DNA of 64,000 bases from an uncultured Victivallales bacterium (GTDB taxonomy: Bacteria; Verrucomicrobiota; Lentisphaeria; Victivallales; UBA1829): contig CALXSJ010000015.1 of NCBI GenBank assembly GCA_944391115.1, positions 1 to 64,000 of the forward strand. The letters run 5' to 3'. Of the stretch, positions 8,437-16,994 are shown one piece after another. Positions within the stretch are counted from its first letter, which is position 1. Each line of letters opens with the position of its first letter. The translations under genes were made by a program, and so were the position numbers. The notes under the pieces were generated by a model. The model had not been told where the DNA came from. It did not search any database and saw only the letters and a list, made by a program, of their open reading frames with translations.

Positions 8437-9639
8437 TTGCTGTTTTTAAAGAAACATTATGAAAAGATTCTGCTCGGAACTCTTCTGATCATCTTTATCG
8501 TCTTGCTGATTTTTCAGTTTCTGCTCTGGCAGCAGGGACAGAAAATCAAAATCGACGGCATTCTGGAATTCACTCCTCCTCCTCCCAATTACACCAGTAT
8601 TGATTTTGAAGCGCAGGATTCCCCGTTTAATGTGCTGGCGAATCTTGCGGAAACGCCTCAGTGGCTCAAATCGGAGAAGCGTCTTGCATCATCTGTGATG
8701 TATACTGATTTCATGCTTCCTTATCCCATGGCGTTTTGTCCTTACTGCAGGAAAATGATTCCTGCAGTTGATTTCCCGCCGGTGAATTCCGATCGGGAAG
8801 GGCATTGTTCGCTTTGCCGTCATGTGTTGAAAGCCCCTCTTCGCAACAAGCTTAATATTGTTGTGGATACGGATGAAGACGGAATTCCGGACAAGGAGGA
8901 ACTCGCCCTGGGGATGAATCCGAAGGATCCGAATGATGCGGCGGCCGACTTCGATGATGACGGATTTACCAATTATGAAGAGTTCATTGCAGGGACCAAG
9001 ATCCGGGATCCCAAGAGCCGTCCGCCCTACCATCAGAAGATCTCTGTAGTCAATGTCAGCAAGACTGTTCTTCCGATTACGATCAAATTGATTGATTTCA
9101 AGGGGAAGGATGACAAGAATCTTGCCGATGTCCAAATCGGCATCCGGGACCGGAGAGGCCGTGAAAAAAGTCATTATCTCAAGCTGGGAAAAGCGTTTAA
9201 CTGCACAGCCGGCACATTTACCGTGGTGGATATCATCCGCCAGACGGAAACGGTAACCATCCGCGGAACAAATACGCAGACGGAAAGAGACAACTCCTAT
9301 GTCATTCTCCAGAAACGCGGATCAAAGGACAGAATCGAAGCACATCTCAAATCCCGTGTCACGGAACCTCGTGAAAAAATCGTTCTGCGTCTCGGCTCAC
9401 TCAAGCGGAATCAGGAAAAAGAATTTTATGCGGGAGACTCTTTCGAACTTGGAACCCAGATGACCGGAACTGAAAAATATACCATCGTGGCATCTGACGC
9501 CCAGAAGAAGACGGTCGATCTCAAGTTTGAACAAGACGGCAAGACTTATACGATTTCCCGGCAGCCGCAAATCGCGTTTATCATTGAGCAGAAACGGGCT
9601 GCTTCCCAAAAACAGCCCCCGCAACAGAGAAACAGATAG
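8437..9639 (+). CDS. Membrane-anchored zinc-ribbon/TSP3-type pilus-operon protein (Amuc_1099-like)
   Basis: The likely start is the TTG at 8437, preceded 7 bases away by GAGGG. An ATG at 8368 would give a longer protein that overlaps the previous gene and has no ribosome site. From TTG the protein has 400 residues: a membrane helix near 10-31 (ILLGTLLIIFIVLLIF), a zinc-ribbon knuckle pair C101-x2-C104 and C124-x2-C127, then two calcium-binding loops of the thrombospondin-3 type (DTDEDGIPD near 145 and DFDDDGFTN near 172). The C-terminal half is beta-rich. The anchor implies that the metal-binding domains lie outside the cytoplasm. By operon position it corresponds to Akkermansia Amuc_1099. 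Its function is unknown; the metal sites suggest structural stabilisation. Confidence 0.82.
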   Translation: MLFLKKHYEKILLGTLLIIFIVLLIFQFLLWQQGQKIKIDGILEFTPPPPNYTSIDFEAQDSPFNVLANLAETPQWLKSEKRLASSVMYTDFMLPYPMAFCPYCRKMIPAVDFPPVNSDREGHCSLCRHVLKAPLRNKLNIVVDTDEDGIPDKEELALGMNPKDPNDAAADFDDDGFTNYEEFIAGTKIRDPKSRPPYHQKISVVNVSKTVLPITIKLIDFKGKDDKNLADVQIGIRDRRGREKSHYLKLGKAFNCTAGTFTVVDIIRQTETVTIRGTNTQTERDNSYVILQKRGSKDRIEAHLKSRVTEPREKIVLRLGSLKRNQEKEFYAGDSFELGTQMTGTEKYTIVASDAQKKTVDLKFEQDGKTYTISRQPQIAFIIEQKRAASQKQPPQQRNR

Positions 9640-9660
9640 AATTTAATATAAGGATCAGCT

Positions 9661-12219
9661 ATGATGAAGTTTGTTATGGAGTTCAGCAGACAGTCCGTCC
9701 GGTTGTCATTATCCGTGATTGTCGTATTAACTCTTTCTTTGATCTCTGCGGAGGCATTTTCTCAAAACCAGAAGGCATCTTCCAAAGATGCCGTGTCCCG
9801 TCCGGATGCGTTTAAGATGGATCCCTTTGAATTTGAGATTCCGGATGACAATGTCATGGAGGAGATCCAGGTTCGGAATAATATTCTTGAACAAAGCGTT
9901 TTCCAGCAGGTGAGAATCGGGGACAAGTTTTATGCCGCTAACAGCTTTGCCGATGCATTCGGGGCTTACAAACGTGCTCTTGCCATTATTGAACGCAGCA
10001 AACTGGGAAATGGCGCCTATGTGATTTCCGTCAAAAGCAAAATTGAAAAACGAATGCTTCAGACACGGAAACAGTGGGCTTTTTCCATCGCCCGCGAGGC
10101 AAGGAAAATCTATCTGAACGCCTTGACACAGAAGGAGTCTGCCGGAGCAATTGCTGAATTCAACAAGGCGGAGCAGCTTGCCGCGTCCGCTCTGCCTGTT
10201 TATTATGCGGGGAAAACGATTGCCGAGGCGAACTTTGATGATAATACCCTGCAGAAACTTTCCAAAGATGATCCATCCTTTTATAATGGCGTGAAAACCT
10301 TTACCGCAGATTGCAAAAAAATGACGGAAGCGATTCAATTCCGCGAAGAAACTTCTCTTGCCGTAGTGGATCCCGACAATAAGAGACGCAAGGAGAATAT
10401 CGCCAATCTGCTCAAGGAATCTCAGATTTTATATAAAAAGAAAAAGTATGAAAAAGTCCGGGACAATATGGAAAAAGTACTTGTCCTCGATCCTTACAAT
10501 CAGGATGCCATGACTCTGCTCAACAAGACATATAAAAAACTGTACGATATCGGTCTTTCCCGGCGGGAAAACGACGCTTTGGAAAGAATGGCCGATGTTG
10601 AATGGAGATGGAACGAGCCGAGACTGCCTTCCGACAGCGCCATAGAGGAGGAGGTTCCCCGTGAGATGACGGGAAACCGATCCACTTTATATGACAAGCT
10701 TCAGAAGATCATGATTGATAAAATTCTTTTCGAGACAACTGACATCCAGTCGATTCTCGCACGTCTTGCCGCTCTCAGCAAGGAGAATGATCCGGAAGGG
10801 ACCGGAGTCAGCATTATTCCTCCGCCGGATATTGCGGTTCGTTCCAGAAAGATCCCTTATCTTGAACTGGAGAAAGTTCCTCTGCTGGAAGTACTGAAAT
10901 ATGTTTGCGAACTTGCCGGCCTCAAGTATAAAATCGAAGACCGTGCCGTTCTGGTCGGGACCGATGGGATTGACGACATGGAACACGGTTTCTTCCAGGT
11001 GAGAAATTCTCTGATCAACCGGATTGCCGCCGAGGTCGGGCCGAAAGAAGAGAAAAAAGAAGAGAAAACCGGAGGAATTACAGACCGTGTCGATACGTTT
11101 ACGGATGAAGGTGCATTTGATGAAGCTGCGCAGGAGATGATTTCCGTTGCGCCGGTGACTCCGGAAATGCTGAAACAGTTTTTCTCCGCGCGCGGCATTT
11201 CCTTTGATGCCCCAAATTCCTCGATAGCATTTGACACCAAAACGAACAAACTGATTGTGAAGAATACTCCTGACAATCTCCGGCGTCTGGATGCGTTGCT
11301 GAAAGAGATTGACATCCAAACTCCGCTTGTCCTGATTGAGGCAAAAATCCTTGAAATTACGATGGAGGCCATTGAGGAACTTGGCTTTGACTGGACTTTG
11401 ACGTATCTCAATACCAATACCAATCAGCGTTTCACCTTCGGGAATCTTCCCGTCTCCAACCTTTATCGTCCTTCCAGCGAGGCGAACAATAAAATTATCA
11501 ACAATCTGAATATTCTTCCGAATTTCGGCAGCGAGAATCAATTCAATTTGTTTCTTTCTGTTCGCGCCATCGACCGGACGGACCGGGCGGAAATTATTTC
11601 CTCCCCGCGTCTGCTGACGGTATCCGGAATGGAAGCGTCTTTGAATGTGGACCAGCAGCGTTATTTCCCGGATTCCTGGGATAAGCCCGATGTGACGATT
11701 GTCAACGGCACTTCCTATACCTACAATCCTCCTGTTCCGGAATTTGAGGAACAGGCCGTTGGAACCGTTTTCAGCGTTACGCCCACGGTCAGTCCGAACA
11801 ATTACACGATCATTCTCAAGATGAACAGCGATGTTTCAAAAATGACCGGCTGGTCGAATTACGACTACAGTATTATCATCGGCGGTCTTATGAACAGTCC
11901 CGCCGATACAACTCTCGGCAATATCACGCCGAAAATGAAAATGCCTGAATTTTCCCGCCGTGTAGTGGATACGCAAGTGAAAATCTATGACGGGGAAACC
12001 GTTGTGATCGGCGGCATTCTGGAGGACAAGGCCTCCAAAGTGGAAGACAAATGGCCTTTCCTCGGAGATGTTCCGTTGCTTGGCAGGCTTTTTACAAATT
12101 CTTTCAGCAACAGTCAGAAAACCAATCTTTTGATTTTTGTGACCGCCCGTTTGATGAAAGGGAACGGACTTCCTGTCCGGGATGCCCGTGCGCAGGGGTT
12201 GTTTGAATTTACCAGATAA
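9661..12219 (+). CDS. Outer-membrane secretin with TPR region (PilQ/GspD family, Amuc_1098-like)
   Basis: An 852-residue secretin, the ring-shaped outer-membrane channel of type II secretion and type IV pilus systems. A signal peptide covers about residues 1-36. TPR-like helical repeats follow (for example AANSFADAFGAYKRAL and KKKYEKVRDNMEKVL). Next come secretin N-domains around residues 370-560, including KLIVKNTPDNLRRLDALL, and then the beta-barrel secretin domain with EIISSPRLLT, GTVFSVTPTV and the signature FLGDVPLLGRLF near the end. It lies 21 bases after the previous gene and 17 bases before a second secretin. It should assemble with the PilM/N/O-like proteins into a trans-envelope complex. 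No pilin, PilB or PilT gene is present in the window. Confidence 0.93.
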   Translation: MMKFVMEFSRQSVRLSLSVIVVLTLSLISAEAFSQNQKASSKDAVSRPDAFKMDPFEFEIPDDNVMEEIQVRNNILEQSVFQQVRIGDKFYAANSFADAFGAYKRALAIIERSKLGNGAYVISVKSKIEKRMLQTRKQWAFSIAREARKIYLNALTQKESAGAIAEFNKAEQLAASALPVYYAGKTIAEANFDDNTLQKLSKDDPSFYNGVKTFTADCKKMTEAIQFREETSLAVVDPDNKRRKENIANLLKESQILYKKKKYEKVRDNMEKVLVLDPYNQDAMTLLNKTYKKLYDIGLSRRENDALERMADVEWRWNEPRLPSDSAIEEEVPREMTGNRSTLYDKLQKIMIDKILFETTDIQSILARLAALSKENDPEGTGVSIIPPPDIAVRSRKIPYLELEKVPLLEVLKYVCELAGLKYKIEDRAVLVGTDGIDDMEHGFFQVRNSLINRIAAEVGPKEEKKEEKTGGITDRVDTFTDEGAFDEAAQEMISVAPVTPEMLKQFFSARGISFDAPNSSIAFDTKTNKLIVKNTPDNLRRLDALLKEIDIQTPLVLIEAKILEITMEAIEELGFDWTLTYLNTNTNQRFTFGNLPVSNLYRPSSEANNKIINNLNILPNFGSENQFNLFLSVRAIDRTDRAEIISSPRLLTVSGMEASLNVDQQRYFPDSWDKPDVTIVNGTSYTYNPPVPEFEEQAVGTVFSVTPTVSPNNYTIILKMNSDVSKMTGWSNYDYSIIIGGLMNSPADTTLGNITPKMKMPEFSRRVVDTQVKIYDGETVVIGGILEDKASKVEDKWPFLGDVPLLGRLFTNSFSNSQKTNLLIFVTARLMKGNGLPVRDARAQGLFEFTR

Positions 12220-12236
12220 TTGAGGGATAGAGAATC

Positions 12237-15020
12237 ATGAAGGATAAGATACATACAATGGAGAGCATGACAATGCCTGTAAGATTTCTTCAATTTCTGA
12301 TAATTGCATCGCTTCTGCTGACGCTCGGCCATGCATCGGCACAGAATCCCGCCGGCAAACAGAAAAAAGCGGATGCTCCGCAGGCTTTGTCCGTTGCGGA
12401 GTTGAACGCGCGTAAAAATGAGTTCAAGAACCGGGAAGTCGTCCGTCTGCAGGGATCGGAGAAGGAGATAGACAAACTTGTTGCCGAAGCGGTGAAATTC
12501 TATCAGAACAATGAGTTTGACAAAGCCATTGATCTTTATCTGGATGCCAAGGGACGTCTTGAAACGCTCTACAAAATCAGTAATCTTCCAAGAATCAAGT
12601 CCAAAATCGACAATTGTGATCTTTCCGTATCCAAGGCTTATTATTACTGGGCTCAGAAGATTTATTTTGACGCAGTCAAATCCGCAAAGGCTTCCGATTA
12701 TGATGTTGCCATAGAAAAGTGCAGGAAAGCCATGGAGATCTATCCGCCCTGCAAAGACAAAATGGAAAAAATTATTGAGAAATATGAGCTGTTGAAAGAG
12801 AAAACCCTGGCTGCCGATAAAATCAAGGCGAATACAGCGGATGATCCGGAAGAGGTCAAGGAAAAGCGTATTCTGCTTCGTCAGGGCGAAGTGCTGTACA
12901 AGGAAGGACTCTGGGATAAGGCGCGTTCCAAATTTGAGGAAGTGATTGCGATGGATCCCTATAACGAGTTTGCCATTGATTATGTCCGCAAGATCAATAT
13001 CAAGCTCCTGGAAGCGGGAAGGCGCCGCACGGGAGTGACCAGAAATCAACGGGCAGCGGAAGTGATCTGGAATTCTGTTACCCCTATTATTCCCATGGAT
13101 AACGCAGCGAATGCGGCGATTCAGGAAACGGGGGTGATCAAGGAAACTTATGAAAGTCCGATCACGAAAAAGCTGAAGGAAATCATTATAGACCGGATTG
13201 ATTTTGAGGATGTGTCCATTGCGACTGCCGCGAAATATCTGAAAGAGCGGAGCAAGGAAAAGGATCCGGAAAAAGTCGGAGTCAATATTGTGCTGCGCGG
13301 CAAGATCAATCAGCCGATTACGGCGGACGGTGATGAAGTGCTTGAAGAGGAAGTCGTCTCCAACGATGGGGAAGGTCCGACGATCCAGCCCCTGACGATG
13401 ATGGTTGACAACATTCCGCTGGAATCCGCGATTAAATATATCTGCAATCAGGCGAATTTGAAATACCGTATTGAAAAATACGCCGTTGTGATCGCTTCGC
13501 CTGATGTCAAGCTGGAGGACGTGGAGACCAAAATCTATCCGATTGAAAAGGATGTGATTAATCTTGGAACCGATGAAAATATCAAAAGCAGTTTTGAAAA
13601 CCGGGGTATTTCCTTTCCGGCCGGAGCCGCGATTGTGTATGATGAATCCATCGGCCGTCTGATTGTTACGAATACTCCGGAAAATCTGCAGAAGATTGAG
13701 AGCATCATCAAGGAGATGAATATTGTCGATCCGCAGGTCCTGATTCAGACTAAATTTGTGGAAGTCAAATTCAATGACTTGGAAGAACTTGGATTCAAAT
13801 ACAACTTCTCCAGACAGAATTCCAATGTTGCCAAGCTGACGCAGTCTGACCTGATTGCCTGGGAACCGGGAACGGAGCAGTTCCTCGGAGACAAATATTA
13901 TAATGTTTATTTCCCTAACTCGACAACCGAGAGCATCAGCCTGGGAAGCGGTAATTCCACCTCCGGAACTTCTTCCGGGAACAACGGATTTACCGGAACA
14001 GGTTCCGGCACAGGCACAGGCTCAGGCTCAGGAACAGACACAGGCTCAGGCACAGGCTCAGGCGAAAGCGGCGGAGGGAGTCTTGTGTTTGAAACCACGA
14101 AGACATCCAAATGGCTGGATTATGGCGGCACCTTGCGGGGAACCGGCGGTCTGGTAAGCAATACTACCGGACAGACTATTTATTATACCAAAGCTCCAGT
14201 TCAGGATAAGTCCATATCATTCGGTCCGAATGATGATATCGTCCGTGTTTTCAACAGTACCGGACAGCTGGAAAATCCTTCGATTGTCGATACTTACGGC
14301 CAGTTGTTCAACATGTCATACTATAATAAATATGGATACAAGCTGGACGCCTCCATTTACGCCCTGGATCAGTCGGATGCCACGGACGTGCTTTCCTGTC
14401 CCCGCGTTACCACGATGAACGGTCAGTCTGCCACGATTAAAATGGTCACAGAGAAATACTACCCGACAGACTGGGAAGAGGCCGAATACACCGTTATGAG
14501 CGGCGGAAATGCTGAAATCCCCGTTTTTATCGGTTCCACGGCGGAGCTGGACGAGGCCACTGAGGAAGGTATTATCTTTACGGTTACCCCCAACGTCAGC
14601 TCCGATAAATACACCATCAACCTTTTCATGCAGCCATTGGTCCAGAACTTCATCGGCTGGGATGATTACAGTTACGATGTCCCGATGGACATTACAATCA
14701 ACGGCAACAATCAGGTCGTCAACGTCCCGAATACGATGAGAATGCCGATCTTTGAACGCCGCATGACAAAGACGAATGTCGAATGCACCGATAACGGCAC
14801 GATTATCATGGGCGGTATGATTCAGGACGAGACGACGACATTGGATGACGCCTATCCGATTCTCGGCGATCTTCCTTTGATCGGTCGCCTGTTCCAGTCC
14901 AAGGGACGTTCCGGAGCCAAGAAGAATCTGATGATCTTTCTTTCCTGCCGTCTGGTCAATCCGGATGGTTCTCCGCTTCGTGAACGTGAAGATCCCGGCA
15001 TTCCTTCATTCCGGAACTGA
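12237..15020 (+). CDS. Second secretin-family protein with Thr/Ser-Gly linker
   Basis: A 927-residue protein built like its upstream neighbour: signal peptide (VRFLQFLIIASLLLTLGHASA), N-terminal helical repeats, N-domains with GRLIVTNTPENLQKIESI, then a secretin domain with DVLSCPRVTTM, GIIFTVTPNV and the signature ILGDLPLIGRLFQ. Between the N-domain and the barrel it carries a low-complexity stretch of alternating Gly with Ser or Thr, near residues 585-615. This is encoded by a hexanucleotide DNA repeat (about 13996-14069), which gives a flexible linker or surface loop. The two secretins are clearly related and probably arose by tandem duplication. Whether they form mixed rings or separate channels cannot be told from sequence. 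Last gene of the operon; the ribosome site is GAGGG. Confidence 0.9.
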   Translation: MKDKIHTMESMTMPVRFLQFLIIASLLLTLGHASAQNPAGKQKKADAPQALSVAELNARKNEFKNREVVRLQGSEKEIDKLVAEAVKFYQNNEFDKAIDLYLDAKGRLETLYKISNLPRIKSKIDNCDLSVSKAYYYWAQKIYFDAVKSAKASDYDVAIEKCRKAMEIYPPCKDKMEKIIEKYELLKEKTLAADKIKANTADDPEEVKEKRILLRQGEVLYKEGLWDKARSKFEEVIAMDPYNEFAIDYVRKINIKLLEAGRRRTGVTRNQRAAEVIWNSVTPIIPMDNAANAAIQETGVIKETYESPITKKLKEIIIDRIDFEDVSIATAAKYLKERSKEKDPEKVGVNIVLRGKINQPITADGDEVLEEEVVSNDGEGPTIQPLTMMVDNIPLESAIKYICNQANLKYRIEKYAVVIASPDVKLEDVETKIYPIEKDVINLGTDENIKSSFENRGISFPAGAAIVYDESIGRLIVTNTPENLQKIESIIKEMNIVDPQVLIQTKFVEVKFNDLEELGFKYNFSRQNSNVAKLTQSDLIAWEPGTEQFLGDKYYNVYFPNSTTESISLGSGNSTSGTSSGNNGFTGTGSGTGTGSGSGTDTGSGTGSGESGGGSLVFETTKTSKWLDYGGTLRGTGGLVSNTTGQTIYYTKAPVQDKSISFGPNDDIVRVFNSTGQLENPSIVDTYGQLFNMSYYNKYGYKLDASIYALDQSDATDVLSCPRVTTMNGQSATIKMVTEKYYPTDWEEAEYTVMSGGNAEIPVFIGSTAELDEATEEGIIFTVTPNVSSDKYTINLFMQPLVQNFIGWDDYSYDVPMDITINGNNQVVNVPNTMRMPIFERRMTKTNVECTDNGTIIMGGMIQDETTTLDDAYPILGDLPLIGRLFQSKGRSGAKKNLMIFLSCRLVNPDGSPLREREDPGIPSFRN
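13996..14069 (+). repeat. Hexanucleotide repeat (CAGGCT/CAGGCA type) inside second secretin gene
   Basis: Tandem six-base units of the form CAGGCN or ACAGGN encode alternating Thr-Gly and Ser-Gly pairs. Because the unit is a multiple of three, gain or loss of copies would change linker length without breaking the frame. Confidence 0.8.
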
Positions 15021-15030
15021 TGCATTGCCG

Positions 15031-15075
15031 CTGTTCCCGGACATGGTTCCCCGGAAATCCTCCGGGGAGGAACAG
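15031..15075 (+). other. Nested hairpin after the secretin operon
   Basis: CTGTTCC (15031-15037) pairs with GGAACAG (15069-15075), and inside it CCCCGGA (15049-15055) pairs with TCCGGGG (15061-15067). No T-run follows, so it may attenuate read-through or protect the operon mRNA 3' end rather than act as a classic terminator. Confidence 0.4.
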
Positions 15076-15098
15076 CCGGACGGGAACAGGAGGATGTC

Positions 15099-15500
15099 AT
15101 GAGAGAACCTTCCGGATGGATATCCCTGAAAGCGCGCCTTGCCCGCTCCGGATTCCGTTCCCGTTTTCAGCTGGGGAAGACGGAATTGCGGATGATTGCG
15201 GAAAGCGGATGGGATAACACGGAACATCAATGCCGCGGCTTCATTCTGAAGCGTCTTGTTCCCGCGGAACCCTTCCATGACGGACGTCAGACTCCTATGC
15301 GCGGCCATCCGTGTTTTATCGCGCAGCATGCCACCGGATGCTGCTGCCGCTCCTGTCTGGAAAAATGGCATGGAATTCCCATGGGAAGAACCCTGACGGA
15401 TGCGGAAACCGCATATGTTGTTTCCGTCCTGATGGCATGGCTTCATGAGCATGCCTCAGGAGTGGAGAATCTGCCGTACACCCCGGATCTGTTTGAATGA
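15099..15500 (+). CDS. DUF4186 family protein
   Basis: A 133-residue soluble protein of the DUF4186 family, whose function is unknown. The family core is easy to recognise: TPMRGHPCFIAQHATGCCC, then RSCLEKWHGIPMGR, with conserved His and Cys residues that look like a metal or redox site, and a final helix (YVVSVLMAWLHEH). The start at 15099 is supported by a strong AGGAGG 6 bases upstream. The gene lies about 80 bp after the secretin operon and converges with the small zinc-ribbon gene, with only 8 bases between them. No pathway can be inferred. Confidence 0.85.
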   Translation: MREPSGWISLKARLARSGFRSRFQLGKTELRMIAESGWDNTEHQCRGFILKRLVPAEPFHDGRQTPMRGHPCFIAQHATGCCCRSCLEKWHGIPMGRTLTDAETAYVVSVLMAWLHEHASGVENLPYTPDLFE

Positions 15501-15508
15501 CTGCCGGA

Positions 15509-15757
15509 TCAGAAGCGTTTCCGCTTGCGGATGAAGCAGAGTTCATTGCATCTGGGACACCGGGTTACATTTTCGCTGTCGTGCTGAGCCAGAAAGGATA
15601 AATGACAGTTGTCGCAGAAATAGAGCCGTTCCTTTACGACGGACCAGTCATAGGCTTTTTTCTGACGCATTTCCTGCCGGATCCAGAGGATTGCAAGCGC
15701 AAGCAGCCAGAAGAAGATGTAGAGATAAAAAATATGAAGTTCGGAAATCGGAATCAT
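15509..15757 (-). CDS. Small membrane protein with C-terminal zinc ribbon
   Basis: An 82-residue protein with one N-terminal membrane helix (about residues 9-26, FYLYIFFWLLALAILWI). A short basic linker and a C-terminal zinc-ribbon follow: CDNCH near residues 48-52 and CPRCNELC near 67-74. It starts within a 4-base overlap (ATGA type) with the upstream TonB-position gene, so it is very likely the last gene of the ExbB/ExbD operon. I do not recognise a named family. The topology suggests a membrane-tethered metal-binding adaptor, with the ribbon probably in the cytoplasm because of the basic segment after the helix. Confidence 0.75.
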   Translation of the reverse strand: MIPISELHIFYLYIFFWLLALAILWIRQEMRQKKAYDWSVVKERLYFCDNCHLSFLAQHDSENVTRCPRCNELCFIRKRKRF

Positions 15758-16527
15758 TGATCTCTCTCCATTTTTACGGGTCCTGGCCGGTTCCAGGTGA
15801 CCAGGAACAGATTTCTGGTTTTCAATGCCTTCGCCGCAGCATAAAGCGCGAGCTGACGTTCCGCAAGGGTGTCAAGAGCGGTATTGCCGCAGGAGCGAAG
15901 AATCCGGATGATCGGAGGCATATTCTTCTCTTTTGCGGGGAGATAGGTCAGCATGGTTGTCGAATTCGCCTTGTTTTTTTCCAGAATTTGCCGGGATGCA
16001 GCATCCTCCACGAGGAGGCCGTAGAACAGTTTCCCCTTCAGGTCCGACCAGACGGGATATTGAACATGAGCGGGGGCAGTTTCCTTCACTTGCGGAATTT
16101 TGACCGGAATGTCGGGCGGTGAGTTCAGATCGGCAAGTTCCCTGACCTGGAGAGATGAATCGTCCGGTTTTTCCGGAACGGGACGGATGTGACCGGAATA
16201 CGCCATGCCTGGCTGCTGAAAATCATAATGGCGCATTTCCCGGATCAGGCTGAAACCATGTTCATCGTTGGGCTTGACAAAGCTTTCCGGCTCCGTGAAT
16301 TTCAGCCAGTAGTTCAATTGGTGGATATCTCCGCCTGCAAGGTCCTCGGGTTTGCAGATTATGGTATGATGGGAACCGGAATGCAGGGGGCGCGGATCCT
16401 TCTGGATCGGCTTGAAGAGAAACAGCAGCATTGCATGGAACGCCACGGACGCAAAGGCGATGGCGACAAGCGCTCCGGCCGGGAGGTTCTTTTTGGGTTT
16501 CATCCGCAATGCAGGGGGCCTTTCCAC
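15754..16527 (-). CDS. TonB/TolA-position periplasmic protein, family not assigned
   Basis: A 257-residue protein with a single N-terminal membrane anchor (GALVAIAFASVAFHAMLLFLF, about residues 17-38). A long Pro- and polar-rich middle follows (for example PDIPVKIPQVKE), then a small C-terminal domain ending in RNLFLVTWNRPG. It directly follows exbD and therefore occupies the place of TonB or TolA, the protein that carries proton-motive energy from ExbB/ExbD to the outer membrane. A canonical TonB C-terminal motif is not obvious, so the identity is positional. The start is a GTG 2 bases after the exbD stop; an ATG at 16503 is an alternative. Confidence 0.65.
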   Translation of the reverse strand: MERPPALRMKPKKNLPAGALVAIAFASVAFHAMLLFLFKPIQKDPRPLHSGSHHTIICKPEDLAGGDIHQLNYWLKFTEPESFVKPNDEHGFSLIREMRHYDFQQPGMAYSGHIRPVPEKPDDSSLQVRELADLNSPPDIPVKIPQVKETAPAHVQYPVWSDLKGKLFYGLLVEDAASRQILEKNKANSTTMLTYLPAKEKNMPPIIRILRSCGNTALDTLAERQLALYAAAKALKTRNLFLVTWNRPGPVKMERDQ

Positions 16528-16529
16528 GG

Positions 16530-16994
16530 TCAGTTGTCCAGAAAGTTGGTCTGCCGCCCGGTATCTGCGGGGCGGGCGAGCAGAAAAACGTTGATTTTCA
16601 GTTCATCCGCCAGCGACATGATTTGCGCGAATGTTCCATACTGGGTGTTCATGTCCGCACGGATCACGATCGCCGCGTTTTCCCCGAGAGCGGCTACGTC
16701 GGTCAGCAGTTTGCTTTTGAGCTGGTTGAGATTTTCGACGATTGTATCGTTGAAATAGATGTTTCCGTTTCTGTCAATCGTCACAATGTATTTTTTTACG
16801 CTGTAAGTCCCGGCAATCCTGGCGGTCGGCAGATTCACCGGAATTCCCGAAACAGGCACAAAAGAGCTTCCCATCATGAAAAATACAGTCAAAAGAAAGA
16901 AGACGCTGACAAAGGGAAGCAGCTCCGGAAAGCCTTTGATGAGTTTGACGCGCGGCCGGATGTGCGGCGATATGTTATTTTTCATCAGCGTCAC
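16530..16994 (-). CDS. ExbD/TolR-type biopolymer transport protein
   Basis: A 154-residue ExbD/TolR family protein. One membrane helix near residues 24-44 (LPFVSVFFLLTVFFMMGSS) is followed by a periplasmic domain with the family pattern VTIDRNGNIYFND and VIRADMNTQYGTFAQIM. The family normally has a membrane Asp near the start of the helix that conducts protons; here the helix begins with ELLPFVS and no Asp is evident, so the proton path may use the Glu, which is worth checking. The ATG at 16985 has a better ribosome site (AAGGAAGG) than the GTG at 16994; both overlap the end of exbB. It is the motor partner of the ExbB-like protein just upstream. Confidence 0.85.
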   Translation of the reverse strand: MTLMKNNISPHIRPRVKLIKGFPELLPFVSVFFLLTVFFMMGSSFVPVSGIPVNLPTARIAGTYSVKKYIVTIDRNGNIYFNDTIVENLNQLKSKLLTDVAALGENAAIVIRADMNTQYGTFAQIMSLADELKINVFLLARPADTGRQTNFLDN

